Assembly (NCBI RefSeq): GCF_000801105.2
Contig: NW_026615412.1
Span: forward strand, 1-64,000
Source of the DNA: Raphanus sativus
Taxonomy: Eukaryota > Streptophyta > Magnoliopsida > Brassicales > Brassicaceae
Length of the DNA: 64,000 nt
Reading direction: 5' to 3'
Both the position numbers and the translations under genes were made by a program. Shown piece after piece: positions 9,950-20,753 of the stretch (the first letter of the stretch is position 1; the number at the start of each line of letters is the position of its first letter). The notes under the pieces were generated by a model. It was not told the origin of the DNA. It saw only the letters and a program-made list of their open reading frames with translations, and searched no databases.

Positions 9950-10005
9950 CGGCAAGTCTCTACCCTTTTTTTTTTTTTTTTGAACAGGCCGGCAAGTCTC
10001 TACCC
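9950..10005 (-). mobile_element. Minute retro-insertion with 16-bp target duplication (unit 1)
   Basis: CGGCAAGTCTCTACCC occurs at 9950-9965 and again at 9990-10005. Between them are only a run of 16 T and GAACAGGC. On the minus strand this is 8 nt of sequence plus a poly(A) tail between direct repeats, as left by a severely 5'-truncated LINE or SINE insertion. The tail differs in length between units. Confidence 0.45.
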
Positions 10006-10069
10006 TTTTTTACTAAAAAACATAAATAACAATGTGAACACTTATACAACTTATATGTCTTTTCTCAGA

Positions 10070-10580
10070 GCTCGGAGAAATTGACCTGTGGTTGATCCAT
10101 TACCATCATATGGACGAGGAAGAAGATTTGCCTGGTAAAAGAAATAGGAGTCTTCTATATGGTCAGATTCTCACAGATGTAGTCATCACAGGTACTAACT
10201 AATATAGCAACTTAATATATGGATGCTGTTTGTCTGATGATGATACTGTAACCATAGGCGAGAACGGGACAATTGATGGTCAAGGAAGTATATGGTGGGA
10301 TTGGTTTAAAACTGGAGAGCTAAACTATACAAGACCTCATCTCGTTGAGCTCATGAACTCTACTGGTCTTATCATTCACCTTCTTGAGTTCACATTTTTG
10401 GAACATTCATCCTGTTTATTGCATGTCTCAGGTTACACTTAATCTAATGCTATTTGTTTTCAGCTAGTCTTGCGTTCTGATATGAATTTGTTTTTGATTG
10501 TCTGAACAGAGATGTTGTTGTAAAGAATCTCACAATCTTGGCTTCTCTTGACTCTCCAAGCACAGATGGAGTTGATCCAG
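10070..10580 (+). pseudogene. GH28 polygalacturonase-like pseudogene fragment (unit 1)
   Basis: Three blocks match plant polygalacturonase-like GH28 proteins in order: VVDPLPSYGRGR followed, after a frameshift, by DLPGKRNRSLLYGQ and TDVVITG; then GENGTIDGQGSIWWDWF, NYTRPHLVELMNSTGLII (about 10253-10377); then RDVVVKNLTILASLDSP and STDGVDPG (about 10508-10580) after an intron-like gap. The family's catalytic Asp region (DGVDPDS... onward, including the GDD and the histidine motif) is missing, as is the N-terminus. Such enzymes cut cell-wall pectin; this fragment cannot. Confidence 0.75.
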
Positions 10581-10929
10581 GTGAGTTCCTGATGAAGCTT
10601 AGAATAACAACTTTTACTATTTTATTTTTTTTTGGCGGCAACGTCTCCCTTAACTTTTATTATTTTAATTAGGATTAGATTTACATAGTTTTTTGTAGGT
10701 TGTTATATACCACAATTACTATTGTGAACCCAACCGCAGCTCACGTGTGAAGAGTCTATCATCAACTGATTTTTTGGGTATTTCCATGTCCTAGAGTATA
10801 GAGGTTGAAGAACTTGTGGACGAGCGTTCTGTGGATGACCTTTTATCATGTATTGAGCCTACTTTGATGGTCTTTTAATAAGACATGTTTCTGGTTGCTG
10901 AGTGCCTAGTATGAGATTTCCACTACCTT

Positions 10930-11045
10930 GTGCTGTAATCTCTTGGGTACACACACCTTTTTCATCTTTGATTCATATACATATTCAGTGCTGTAATCTC
11001 TTGCGTACACACACCTTTTTCATCTTTGATTCATATACATATTCA
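10930..11045 (+). repeat. 58-bp tandem duplication (unit 1)
   Basis: Two adjacent 58-bp copies starting GTGCTGTAATCTCTTGG; the clear difference is GGG against GCG near position 16-17 of the unit. The same pair is kept in units 2 and 3. Confidence 0.85.
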
Positions 11046-11305
11046 AAGTGGTGTTTTTGAAAATTCCCCTTTTTCTTTAGTCATCACAAACCTCTCACGA
11101 GATGAGGAGAGAAAATAACTCAAAGCAGCTTCACTACACTCCACTGGAGTCATTACTGAGGAACGAAGATTCTCATCATGTCTACACTTAGGTGACCATA
11201 AACTATCTGTGTGCAATGTATTTTTCTGGAACACTACATTCATGCGTTAGGATTTTTCCATTTATTTGTATTCCGGTAAAGAATAAAAATATCTGCTTTC
11301 CTCTC

Positions 11306-11575
11306 CTGTGAGACGAGTGTTTCGTGACTATCACGCGCAACCAGAATCGCTTTTGGCGTACGCGAGTGAGAATCGGACGTTCTCTCTCGTAAAACAACAT
11401 TTGACTCAAGAAAAATAAAATAATATTAACTCAAAAAATTCTAAAAAAGCTTTGTTTGTATTGTGTGTCTGACGGCGAATCGGTGCTTTGTTCTCTGCGC
11501 CGGTTTAAAAAGAGCCACCAGCTCATCAATCCCGTGTGGTCGGTCCGCTCATATCCGACGTAAGGTATGAATCGA
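11306..11575 (+). repeat. Block P': diverged copy of the left-flank block (unit 1)
   Basis: Direct-orientation relative of 144-417, sharing the CAGAATCGCTTTTGGCGTAC core and several other words. It shows an older segmental duplication than the array itself. Confidence 0.65.
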
Positions 11576-11674
11576 TTCTAGATAAGGCTCGATTGTATTA
11601 ATAGTGCATTTTTATATAGTTTTTTTAGATCATGAATCAACTTATGATCCTCAGATTTATTTTCTGCCTCTATA

Positions 11675-11885
11675 ACTTTTAGTAACTAAAAACTACTAGA
11701 AATTCTACTACAAAATTAGAACTTTTTATAACATCCAACGACCATTCATGAACCAAAGAGTCGTTACAGCTTTTCATGTCTTGTGAAAAAAATAGATTGA
11801 TTCTCTTAGAGACTACTATTGAATTTAAGGTTCAGAACTTATTGTGTGTTGGTTGATTCATATAGAGATAAGCCAAAATAATAAA
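11675..11885 (-). repeat. Block Q': inverted diverged copy of the unit's first 200 bp (unit 1)
   Basis: Its reverse complement parallels 808-1015: the words GTGTGTTGGTT, AGGTTCA, TTTATAACATCCA, CTAGAAATTCTACT and TTTTAGTAACTAAAAACTA correspond to those of the PPR-A downstream flank. Identity is clearly lower than between units. Confidence 0.6.
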
Positions 11886-13187
11886 TATATTATGTGAGCT
11901 AGAAACAGTAGCTGTTGTACACCTTGATTCCTTGACCGTTAGTCATATTGTGAAAATAAATAAAAAAACCGAGGGGAATATATATATGTATATACTCATA
12001 CTACATTGCCTATATTGATCCGTTTTGGTTGATTGATACGAAGAAGAGTCGTAGGGGTCTAAAACTAAAGTGAATTACATGTTTTTGACAAATAAACTCA
12101 AGCGAATTTTACACATGGCACAAAAAAAAGAATTACACGTAGCACTTCCTTTACTGTAACTACCCGAACACAATACAAATTCAAACTAAATTACATTCTT
12201 TCAATTTTAGGTAAATCATATTTTACAAGACATTGTATGTATTTTTAGAATTTCATACAATTCTGATAAATCACCTAACCACACACATTTTTTATAAATC
12301 ACTTTGTATTCTTGTTACGAACCGATGTGTTATATTACAAAATAACATGATTTTCCATTGGTGTGCTCTCAATTATTTTTAAATTTTACAAACAGTTTCG
12401 TATTTTTTTGGTTAAGTAAGATCTTCATATATAAACTGAGACTTAGCAACCAAATCTCTATAATGATTCATGGGCAGACTCTAAATAAAACATGTGTCAT
12501 GGTATTTTGCCATATAACTAATAACATTTTAGTCGTAGCCTCAAAGAAAGAAATCTTGACTCAGGAACACAAATGAACGGACACGATTAGAGGAAGCATT
12601 GAAGAAAAAAAAGTTTTTCATTCGAAGAAGGCAGAGAAAGAAGAAAGAGCTAGATCACAAGATAGGTTACAAAATCTTAAAACAATAAAGTGACGTAGTC
12701 CTTACATTTTGTAATAAAATATTTACAACGTTAAAGCCCTTACATTTTGAAAACAGGGCATAAGTTTGTATATTTGTATCACGGTTCGACTCTCTTTAAC
12801 TTAAGTTTTAACTAGGCATAGAAAATATATGACTCTCAAACATTAGAGGCATGCCACATTATATGCGTTCACGTGTGCAGAAGGCTAATCTTATCCTTTT
12901 GTATTCAACTTGGAAATATACTGTTTGATAGTGTGGACTGCTGATTTCATACTATTTCACATATTTTAATTACTTTATAATAAATGTATCCAAAAAGTAT
13001 ATGCAAGATTGAATGATTTCATTTTCATATGAAATAAAAATAATAATATTCAGAATTCTCGATTATGAAAATTTGGTAAGACATACTTTGTTGGAGTATG
13101 GATAATATATTTTGTTAATCTTTTTATATCATTGTTTTACTTAAAATATTCTAAAACGTACATTATTTTTCTTTGTATAATATATTA

Positions 13188-16100
13188 CTAGGGTTGGCCC
13201 GCCCTACGGGCGGGATGTAAATTTAAAAATAATTAAAATAATCAGTGTAAATATTTAATATAAATTTTTATTATTTAAAAATGTACATATTAGCTAAATT
13301 TATATGCTATTGTATTTGAAGACTAAATAAATCACACTATCTCGAAAAATTTGTTATGATTTTTAACATATTTTTTTTCTTGTTAAAAGGTTTCAATTTT
13401 TTTTTTTTGAATAACTTATGTTTTAATTATACATTAGTCTAGGGTTTGGCCCGCTCTACGGGCAAGTTAGTAACTGAAAAATTACATAATATATTATTAA
13501 TTTTATTGAGTGTTTTAAAATGATTAGTTTGCTATTTATTAATATTTTCACAATTTTTTTTCAATTTCAAATCTATATTCGTTAACTCTACATGTATATG
13601 TGTATACTTCTTTTTGTCTTAATTATATGGTATTTATATTTGATGTGGTTTGTATATAGTTACCAAATGCCAATATATCACCATGCCTTATTTATTGTTT
13701 TAGGTTTTGTTATTTGAGTTGGTAACGTCTTTTCTAAGCTATACATTTTTTTCCTGCAATCTTGGTTTTAGTTTTGGAAGAAAAAAAGTATTCTGACTGT
13801 AAATTTTCTGAAGCCAATATATAAGTGATGTAGTATTTTGCTTTCTAGATCCCATGTAACAATAGTTTTAAAAATCTTTGTAACTCATGATTGGAAAAGA
13901 CTTATTTTTTTTTTGCTAAGAAGAGATTTTGAAATTAGCTGTGAAAATATTTTACATCCCTTCTAAAGAACTTGCCAGTCATCACCATCATTAGTCATAT
14001 CACAAAAGTAATAATAAAAATATACTCCAAGCAACATATAAACTTTTAGAGGAAGTTGAAGAAAGCTCGAGTCATTGTTTCAGAAGCAACCAAAAGTTTA
14101 CAATTAAGCCAGGCCACGAAGGTTCATATCCACCTTAGATGGAATTCAAGATAAGGAAGCAAAGATAGTTAGATCCGATTCCTCTCCAAGTGATTGTATT
14201 CACTACTTTTTAAAAAGTCTAGTATATAATCCACCAAAATATGTGTTGAACAAAACTATGTCAACAACTGGCCAGTGAACAGTATCATTATCTCAATTAT
14301 ATTGTGGAAGAACCGGTGCATAATAGAACAGAATGGCTGCATTGTAATCCTACATAAGATTGATTGATTAGTATCCTAGCAGGAAAGTCCTGCAGGGCTA
14401 CTTCAACGGATGCCCGAATATGAAAAGTTACCTTGAGAGAGAAGAGGGTGAAGAAATCAAACATGTCTTTGGATTTTGAACTTTCTGGGATTTGGAATCT
14501 AAGCATAGAAAGAGAAATACATTCTTCGGGTTCAAAGAATCACTAACGAACATCATCTTATTTTAAACTCCCCATCACCATCTTTCGTCAAACCTAAGAC
14601 ACCACGGAGCAAACCAAAGAAGCATAAGAGAAACTCATGAGGGAAGCTAGCAGGACACAGGATGTCAACTCCATGAATCATAGTCACTATGGAGAGGACA
14701 TTGATAAGAACTCCTTTTCAGCATCTTAAGCAGACTATAATATGTAAGAACTTGTTTCAGCATCTTAAGTATGTAAGCAATCCGAGCCGTACCTCTGTCC
14801 CCCGGCCGATCCTGGTACGCGAGACCTGCACCATCAGAATACTTTCAAACAGCTTCAAGTTAATCAAGATGAAACTGATACACGATCAGTACTAAACAGT
14901 CACTGATGAGAGCTTCTTGATATACCAATTCTCTACAAAATATCTGAAGAAAACATATCAAATTTAAAACCTTGACTAACGGTAAGAGAGATCCAAATAC
15001 GTCTCACCAACTTTAGCCAACCTAACATAAGTACTACTCTAAGGATACACAACTATCACATTGGAAGAATAGAACAAATATAAGAGCAGCGCTTATAAAC
15101 ACAAACATATTAAAATCAGACAACCGTTAGCATCTTCACAAACTTATCTAAACATCGACAAAAGTTCCTACCAAGTTCTTATTTCTTCTCCTCCTCTCCC
15201 TCTCTTTCATCTACCGCTTCTGATAATTTGGTGGGCTCGTTTTGGTTCATCAACTTTATAGATCATCTTTGAACTCTGTAGCTGAAATATGGGTGAAAGC
15301 GTGTTTTTACATACATAAACAGAAATCACCACATAAAAAAAACTAATTAGACCAACCTGTTTCATACCAAGGAACCTGCACCACCGACTACTTAGCTACT
15401 ACCAAAATTCAATCTTAAGGAAATCAAAACATTTCTAAGAAATAAAAATCCTAAACCACAGCAGACAGTTTGGGAAGACAAAGAAGAATAGAATGCACAA
15501 ACCATTTGAATCAAGGAGCTAGAGTGTGAACATTGAACCAGCCTTGAGCGGCGAGACGGTGAACCCTTACGGTGGCTCTACTGAAAATTGTGAAAATAGA
15601 CATAATCAACAAATGGTCTAAAAATATATATAGTCCAGAAGAGATTAAAAGACGATTTGGGAAAAAAAATTTGAAGCTTATGAAAAAACCTTCGAATCAA
15701 GGAGGAGCATCTCCACTCCCATCAACGTGCCACCGTTTGATTTTCACATGAGAAAAACACCTCGACAATAAAAGATCAGCGGCGGCCATCAAATATTGTG
15801 TTTATTTTGGATTTTCATGAACTGAGGAATGATGTTCTAGGTATGCAAATACCTTTTTATAGATTGAGAAACACAGTCTTGAAGAGATAAAGGATCATTG
15901 AATTCATTGCGCTTGATTTGAGTTGATGGAGTTAAGAATTTTCATAGAGTTAATGAATGAAGAAAATGAAACGACAAAACATGACGCTTAGTTTCTTAGT
16001 TCCTTTTAAACCGAAACGCAGAGTTTAGTATACAAAGACATGTGTCAGCCTGTTAAGCCCAATAGTATTACTCAAAGCCCAGACGGTAGCCTAAATAATG

Positions 16101-16212
16101 AATCGCTGCGTTTCATTAACACGGACACGTGTCAGCCGCTCGACGACCGAATTAGTGATATGGCGTCTGACGTGTCAGCAGGAGAGAAACAGCTCTTCTT
16201 TATATATATAGA
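13188..16212 (-). mobile_element. Non-autonomous Helitron A, present only in unit 1
   Basis: Minus-strand element of 3,025 bp that starts TCTATATATATAAAG and ends with a GC-rich hairpin (CCCGCCC-GTA-GGGCGGG, plus 13198-13214) followed ten bases later by CTAG. It sits between host A (13187) and T (16213) with no target duplication, the Helitron rule. Units 2 and 3 show the exact empty site (35422/35423 and 55347/55348). Inside, a second 3'-end-like structure (hairpin at 13449-13463, CTAG at 13439-13442) lies 251 bp from the true end. No Rep/helicase frame is visible. The interior (about 14000-16000) has moderate complexity and short frames such as 14297-14506, which I could not identify, so it may hold captured exons. 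Confidence 0.85.
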
Positions 16213-18827
16213 TGTTAATCTTTTGTTTTTCTCTGTATGCTCTCAGTAACTCTTCATCTACCATTGATGCATCGAATCTGACACCCACTGTGGAAGGAAG
16301 AAGATTTATCAAAAATTTTAAGCTCTGTTTCGTTTCACAACCATTCACTCTGGATTTCTAGTCATTGCAGATTTTTTTTTTTGTGAATTTCGAGTCGGGT
16401 AACACCCGACCGTAGTAGCCCAACTGACATTCCTAGTCATTGAAGGCTTCGAGTAAGTTATAAATGAATAGAGGAAACTTTTGTATCTTACATTATTAGA
16501 ATAGACATATTTGTTACCAACACTTATTCTTTATAGACATGTGGTTTCTCAGAACATATTACTCTGTTACTGGCCAATCAAATCAGTTATATTCGGAAAC
16601 CCCAAAATTAACCTTGTTATACTACTGGCCAGTACTATTTTCGGATTTTGTATGCAAAAGAGAACATTTGTTTTGACAACGCAGAAAGTTAGATGTATTT
16701 AAGATTATTAAAATACAATGTCTTTTCTTATTACTAAAATAATAGAATAAACTACAATCACACATATCTCGTAGCATTCCCGTCGTGGAATCATCTTCAC
16801 CACATGATGATTAGAATAGACCTTGTCCAGGTCAGCTTATGCGCTACTTCTTTCGTATGCCAGCTCATTTTCAACGATTTGACCCATTTTCTTCTTCTTC
16901 CTACCTTGTCCAAGTCAGCTTATGCGCTAAATTGTTGAAAGATTTATAATATATTACTAGAATTAGAATGATATTTGCGCATAGTAAATTTATATAAAAA
17001 TTATTTAAAAAATATTGTATGAAAAAAATAAAATTTATATTCTTGATCGAATTAATATTTTTGGGCCTTAAATAATTTTTTAAATTTTTTTTAAAAAAAA
17101 TATTTTAGGTCAAAAAATCACTTATCACATGAAAATCCAATGTTTAGACCGAATAATCCCAAACCTACTATTTGGTTACAATGAAATTATATCAGTTTAG
17201 TTTTATATCATGATTTAGCAATATAAAAATTAATTATGGTTATAAGAAATTTACGTTCACAGGACAATCCTATATATTTTCAATATTGTTCTTTCTTTAT
17301 GTCGTTTTTTCATTTTGGTTATTGTTCAATATAAATATTTATTTTGAAATTTATTTTTATTTTGTTCCTTTATTTTGGCCTGAGATTTATAAATGTTTAA
17401 AATTTAAAATTATTAAAGAATTACATATTTAGGTTAAGATATGTGTCTTGTGCAGAATAAATATTTTATATTTATTACTTATTTTATGTTTTCTGCATAT
17501 TATGAAATAATAAAATAGTAATTATATATTAAGTAACTGAGAAATCAGTTATTATTATGTATATAATAACTGATCGCTCTTGTTTGTTCGCAATCATTTT
17601 AGGGTAAATATATTAAAATAATCAATTTTATCTACGTATATAATGTATAATTAAATTTAAATAATATTAACATAGATATATAGTATACTTTTAATATGGA
17701 TATTTATTAAACGGGGTTTCTACTCATATGATTTTATGATTGTTTGCATATTTGTGTAACAAAATTTTACACCAACAAATTATTTTTTAATGTTAGATGT
17801 ATATTGGTTTCAATAATTTATAATCATTTTTAAAAAATGAAGATTTCAAAATTAAAATATTAAATTTTCAATATATATTCAATGCAAATATCAAAATATA
17901 AGTAGGTATTTTCATATAATGTATAGTCTTATTTAAACAATATATATATAACATATGCACCTATTAAAATAAAATTATTTGTTTATATGGTTTATATATT
18001 AACATATGCACCTATTAAAATAAAGATACTGAATATAAAAATACAAATTATTATTGGTTGGTAAACCTACGGTTCACCCAAAAATTTCTCATTATGCATA
18101 TATGATATTGACTGAGAAAAGCATATATATTGACTGTGGCCTACTCATAAACTTCCAGTAAATTCCGTTTTAGGAAAGCTTTAAGACTGATTCCTCACTA
18201 ATTCATTATAAATAGAATTTCGGCCCAAAGTATACAAACAGTCCAGTGGTAAAACATCGGTGTGCAAGTAATGCAAGTATAAAACAGTGGCTGCTCTGTA
18301 CTTTTGGCGAGCCATTACTTGTAAAACTAAAGTTGCAAAGAGTAAGTAACGTAGTATTATACCACATACAAAAAAAATATTAAAAATGAATTGTTTTGTT
18401 GCGGGCCCCCACGTGGTCTTCTCCAAATATGAGCTAATTGTGAATCATATGAGTTAACCACGTTACATTAACCGAAACATAGACAAATGAATTTAATAAA
18501 GGGTATAAAGGGTTGAAGGTTTTTGGACAGTTTTAATCTTTTGAAGTGGGAGACATAATCCCATTGGTTAACAGAGTCGACAACAATGGACGTCACTCTT
18601 GTGCTTTGTCAGATGCATATTTGTAAAACAAGTCCTCTTATAATGATCTAATTATTTGTAAAAACCTATACTATTACTTAATACTATATTGACCTATTTT
18701 ACTTTAATGTTGGTTGAAAGACCACCTATGATACGTGTTAACTGTATGGTGGCATATATATCCATGATATTTTTTTTTTCGCAACAACGAAGATATTAAC
18801 TTATAAGTGTACGGATAAAAAGTTTTG
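16213..18827. other. AT-rich spacer with Helitron B empty site (unit 1)
   Basis: Very AT-rich, no gene recognised. A short hairpin (GTCGGGT-AAC-ACCCGAC) lies at 16394-16410, and a 27-base word (ACCTTGTCCA...CTTATGCGCTA) occurs twice about 80 bp apart near 16830 and 16910. The intact insertion site of the Helitron seen in units 2 and 3 is at 18314/18315. Confidence 0.6.
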
Positions 18828-19450
18828 TAGGCATGGGTATTCGGATCGTCGGGTCGGGTTCGGATCAGATCTTTTCGAGTTTGAGTTTTTTGGATCTAGG
18901 AGTTTAGGATTTGATAGGATAATTTCAAATTCTCAATTTCGGATCGGTTCGAATCGTACCGGTCCGGGTCGGTCGGGTCTTAGATAGTTCCATTCAGGTA
19001 ATTAGAATTTATCGGTTCGATTCCGGGTCGGGTTCGGTTCGATTTGACCTAAAAATACCTAAAAATACAAAAAAAAATATCTGAAAACATTAATATTTCC
19101 GAAAATATTTGAAATTTTTATTTAAAATTTATGTTTTTATTATATTAAAATGTGTATATATATTAAACTATGTGAGATACAACAATAATTAGTTGCCTCC
19201 TAGTGGCTGACCCCCTTACTCTATAGATAAAACACCCATCTTCCACTCCTTTCGATTCATTTTATTTAATTTACATTATTAATTCGGATATCCATCAGGT
19301 TTCAGATTCGGGTCGGGTCGAAGACCCGCGGGTCCTCTACAACAACAAGATCCGATAAGGTAATTTGATCGGATCGGTTCTGTCCGGACCGAATATTTTT
19401 GGGTCGGTTTCGGGTCGGGTCTTTGGGTCCGGATAAAATGTCGAGGCCTA
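18828..19450. mobile_element. hAT-like non-autonomous element with CGGGT-rich ends (unit 1)
   Basis: Both ends begin TAGGC (the right one on the minus strand) and share a weak inverted repeat. Next to each end lie many copies of GGGTCGGGTTCGG-type words, with an AT-rich middle. Flanks are AGTTTTG and AGTTTATG, an imperfect match to an 8-bp target duplication. The pattern suggests a hAT-type MITE, though the superfamily is uncertain. It is present at the same place in all units. Confidence 0.4.
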
Positions 19451-19762
19451 AGTTTATGTATTAATTCATTGGTGTTATTAATTAATATACAGATTATGGG
19501 AATGAGAGGAGTAGTCTAATTTTGTTTTGTTTTCACAATTTGATTGATTAGTGTACGTAATATGAAAGAGGGAAGAAGGAAACAAAGAGGTGATCCAAAA
19601 CATATGAAATAATTTTTTTTGTCTTATTATTGAAATAGGTTGCACCAAAACGGTAAAAAAAAACCACCCCAACAAAAAGGAAAAAGCAGTGACAGCTACA
19701 CTTTCCATCCCATATCAATTAATATTTTCAGTTGCTTTTGTTCCCCAAGCGAGCTCAGTCTC

Positions 19763-19768
19763 TATATA
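19763..19768 (+). promoter_or_regulatory. Candidate TATA box of PPR-C (unit 1)
   Basis: TATATA in the context TCTCTATATAGCTCTC, followed by a CT-rich leader. Many plant promoters have this arrangement, with the start in the pyrimidine-rich stretch some 30 bases downstream. Confidence 0.5.
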
Positions 19769-19819
19769 GCTCTCTATCTCTCTCTTCCCTCTCCACTTTG
19801 ATTCTGTCATTAGAAGACA

Positions 19820-19822
<3 letters not shown>

Positions 19823-19859
<37 letters not shown>

Positions 19860-20597
19860 AAGTGGTTCTTTTGAATCTAGCTATCCAAATCTCTATTTCC
19901 TTGATTTTGAATCATATGGTTCTTGATGAATCCGAAGAATCACCTCTAACTTTACTTTTTCAGTTTTTGTCATTTAGGGTTTTTAGGGTTTTTCTCCATG
20001 CAAAAAAAGATACAAACTTTTCCATATCTCGAACGCTGATCTTTCTGTTTGCACCCATTTTTTTGGTTCTTTGGATCTAGTTTATCAGAATCTCTCTTTC
20101 TTTGATTTTGAATAAGTAGAAAAAGTTTCTGCTTTAGGGTTTACTCCATCGAAACGAGTCGGATCTTCTTTTTCTTTTTGTGTTGATTGAAAAGCTATTT
20201 CTTTTTTCATCCAAACGAGTCGGATCTTTTTGATGATGAAAAAGAAAAACTTTTTATGGCACATCAAACCAGTCGGATCTGCTTCTTTTTGTTTTGTTTG
20301 GCTTCTTTGAATCTAGCTTATCCAAAAAGTTTATGACACTTTAGGGTTTACTCCATCCAAAAGAGTCGGATTTCTTCTTCTTTTTTTGATGTTGATTAAT
20401 TGAAAAGCTATGGGTTTTTTTTTTCATCCAAACGAGTCGGATCTTTTTGATGATGAAAAAGAAAAACTTTTTATGGCACATCAAACCAGTCGGATCTGCT
20501 TCTTTTTTTTTATGTTGAAAGTCAAAAAGTTTCTTTTTTTATCATGAAACAAGTCGTCAGATCTTTTGTATATTTTTTTTCTTGTTTATCATGAAAC

Positions 20598-20671
<74 letters not shown>

Positions 20672-20740
20672 CATCAGACTCTGTGTGATTTGATGTTACT
20701 GAGAAAATATATATAACTTTTTTAAAAAAAATCATTTCAG
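19823..20740 (+). promoter_or_regulatory. PPR-C leader with CT tracts and probable 5' UTR intron (unit 1)
   Basis: A (TC)n tract at 19823-19849, several TTTAGGGTTT telo-box-like words, and a 207-bp tandem duplication (20133-20339 and 20340 to about 20500) rich in GAGTCGGATCT. A second (TC)34 tract follows at 20600-20667. ATCATTTCAG at 20731-20740 is a good splice acceptor 13 bases before the start codon, so much of this is probably a leader intron; its donor is not certain. Confidence 0.5.
20600..20667 (+). repeat. (TC)34 microsatellite in PPR-C leader (unit 1)
   Basis: Uninterrupted dinucleotide run of 68 bases. The matching runs are 74 bases in unit 2 and 76 in unit 3. Confidence 0.95.
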
Positions 20741-20753
20741 GTTCCAAATCAAG

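Larger units (their letters stand above)
10581..13187. other. Long spacer (unit 1)
   Basis: Holds a 58-bp tandem pair (10930-11045), block P' (11306-11575), block Q' (11675-11885) and then AT-rich sequence to the Helitron edge. No protein-coding gene is recognised. Confidence 0.6.

Noticed and set aside
16394..16440. Hairpin GTCGGGT-AAC-ACCCGAC followed by a CTAG, as a third Helitron end
   Set aside because: The CTAG is about 25 bases away instead of around ten, and no unit shows an empty site.
19478..19708. 76-codon minus frame upstream of PPR-C
   Set aside because: Lies in the PPR-C promoter; the hydrophobic look comes from T-rich sequence.
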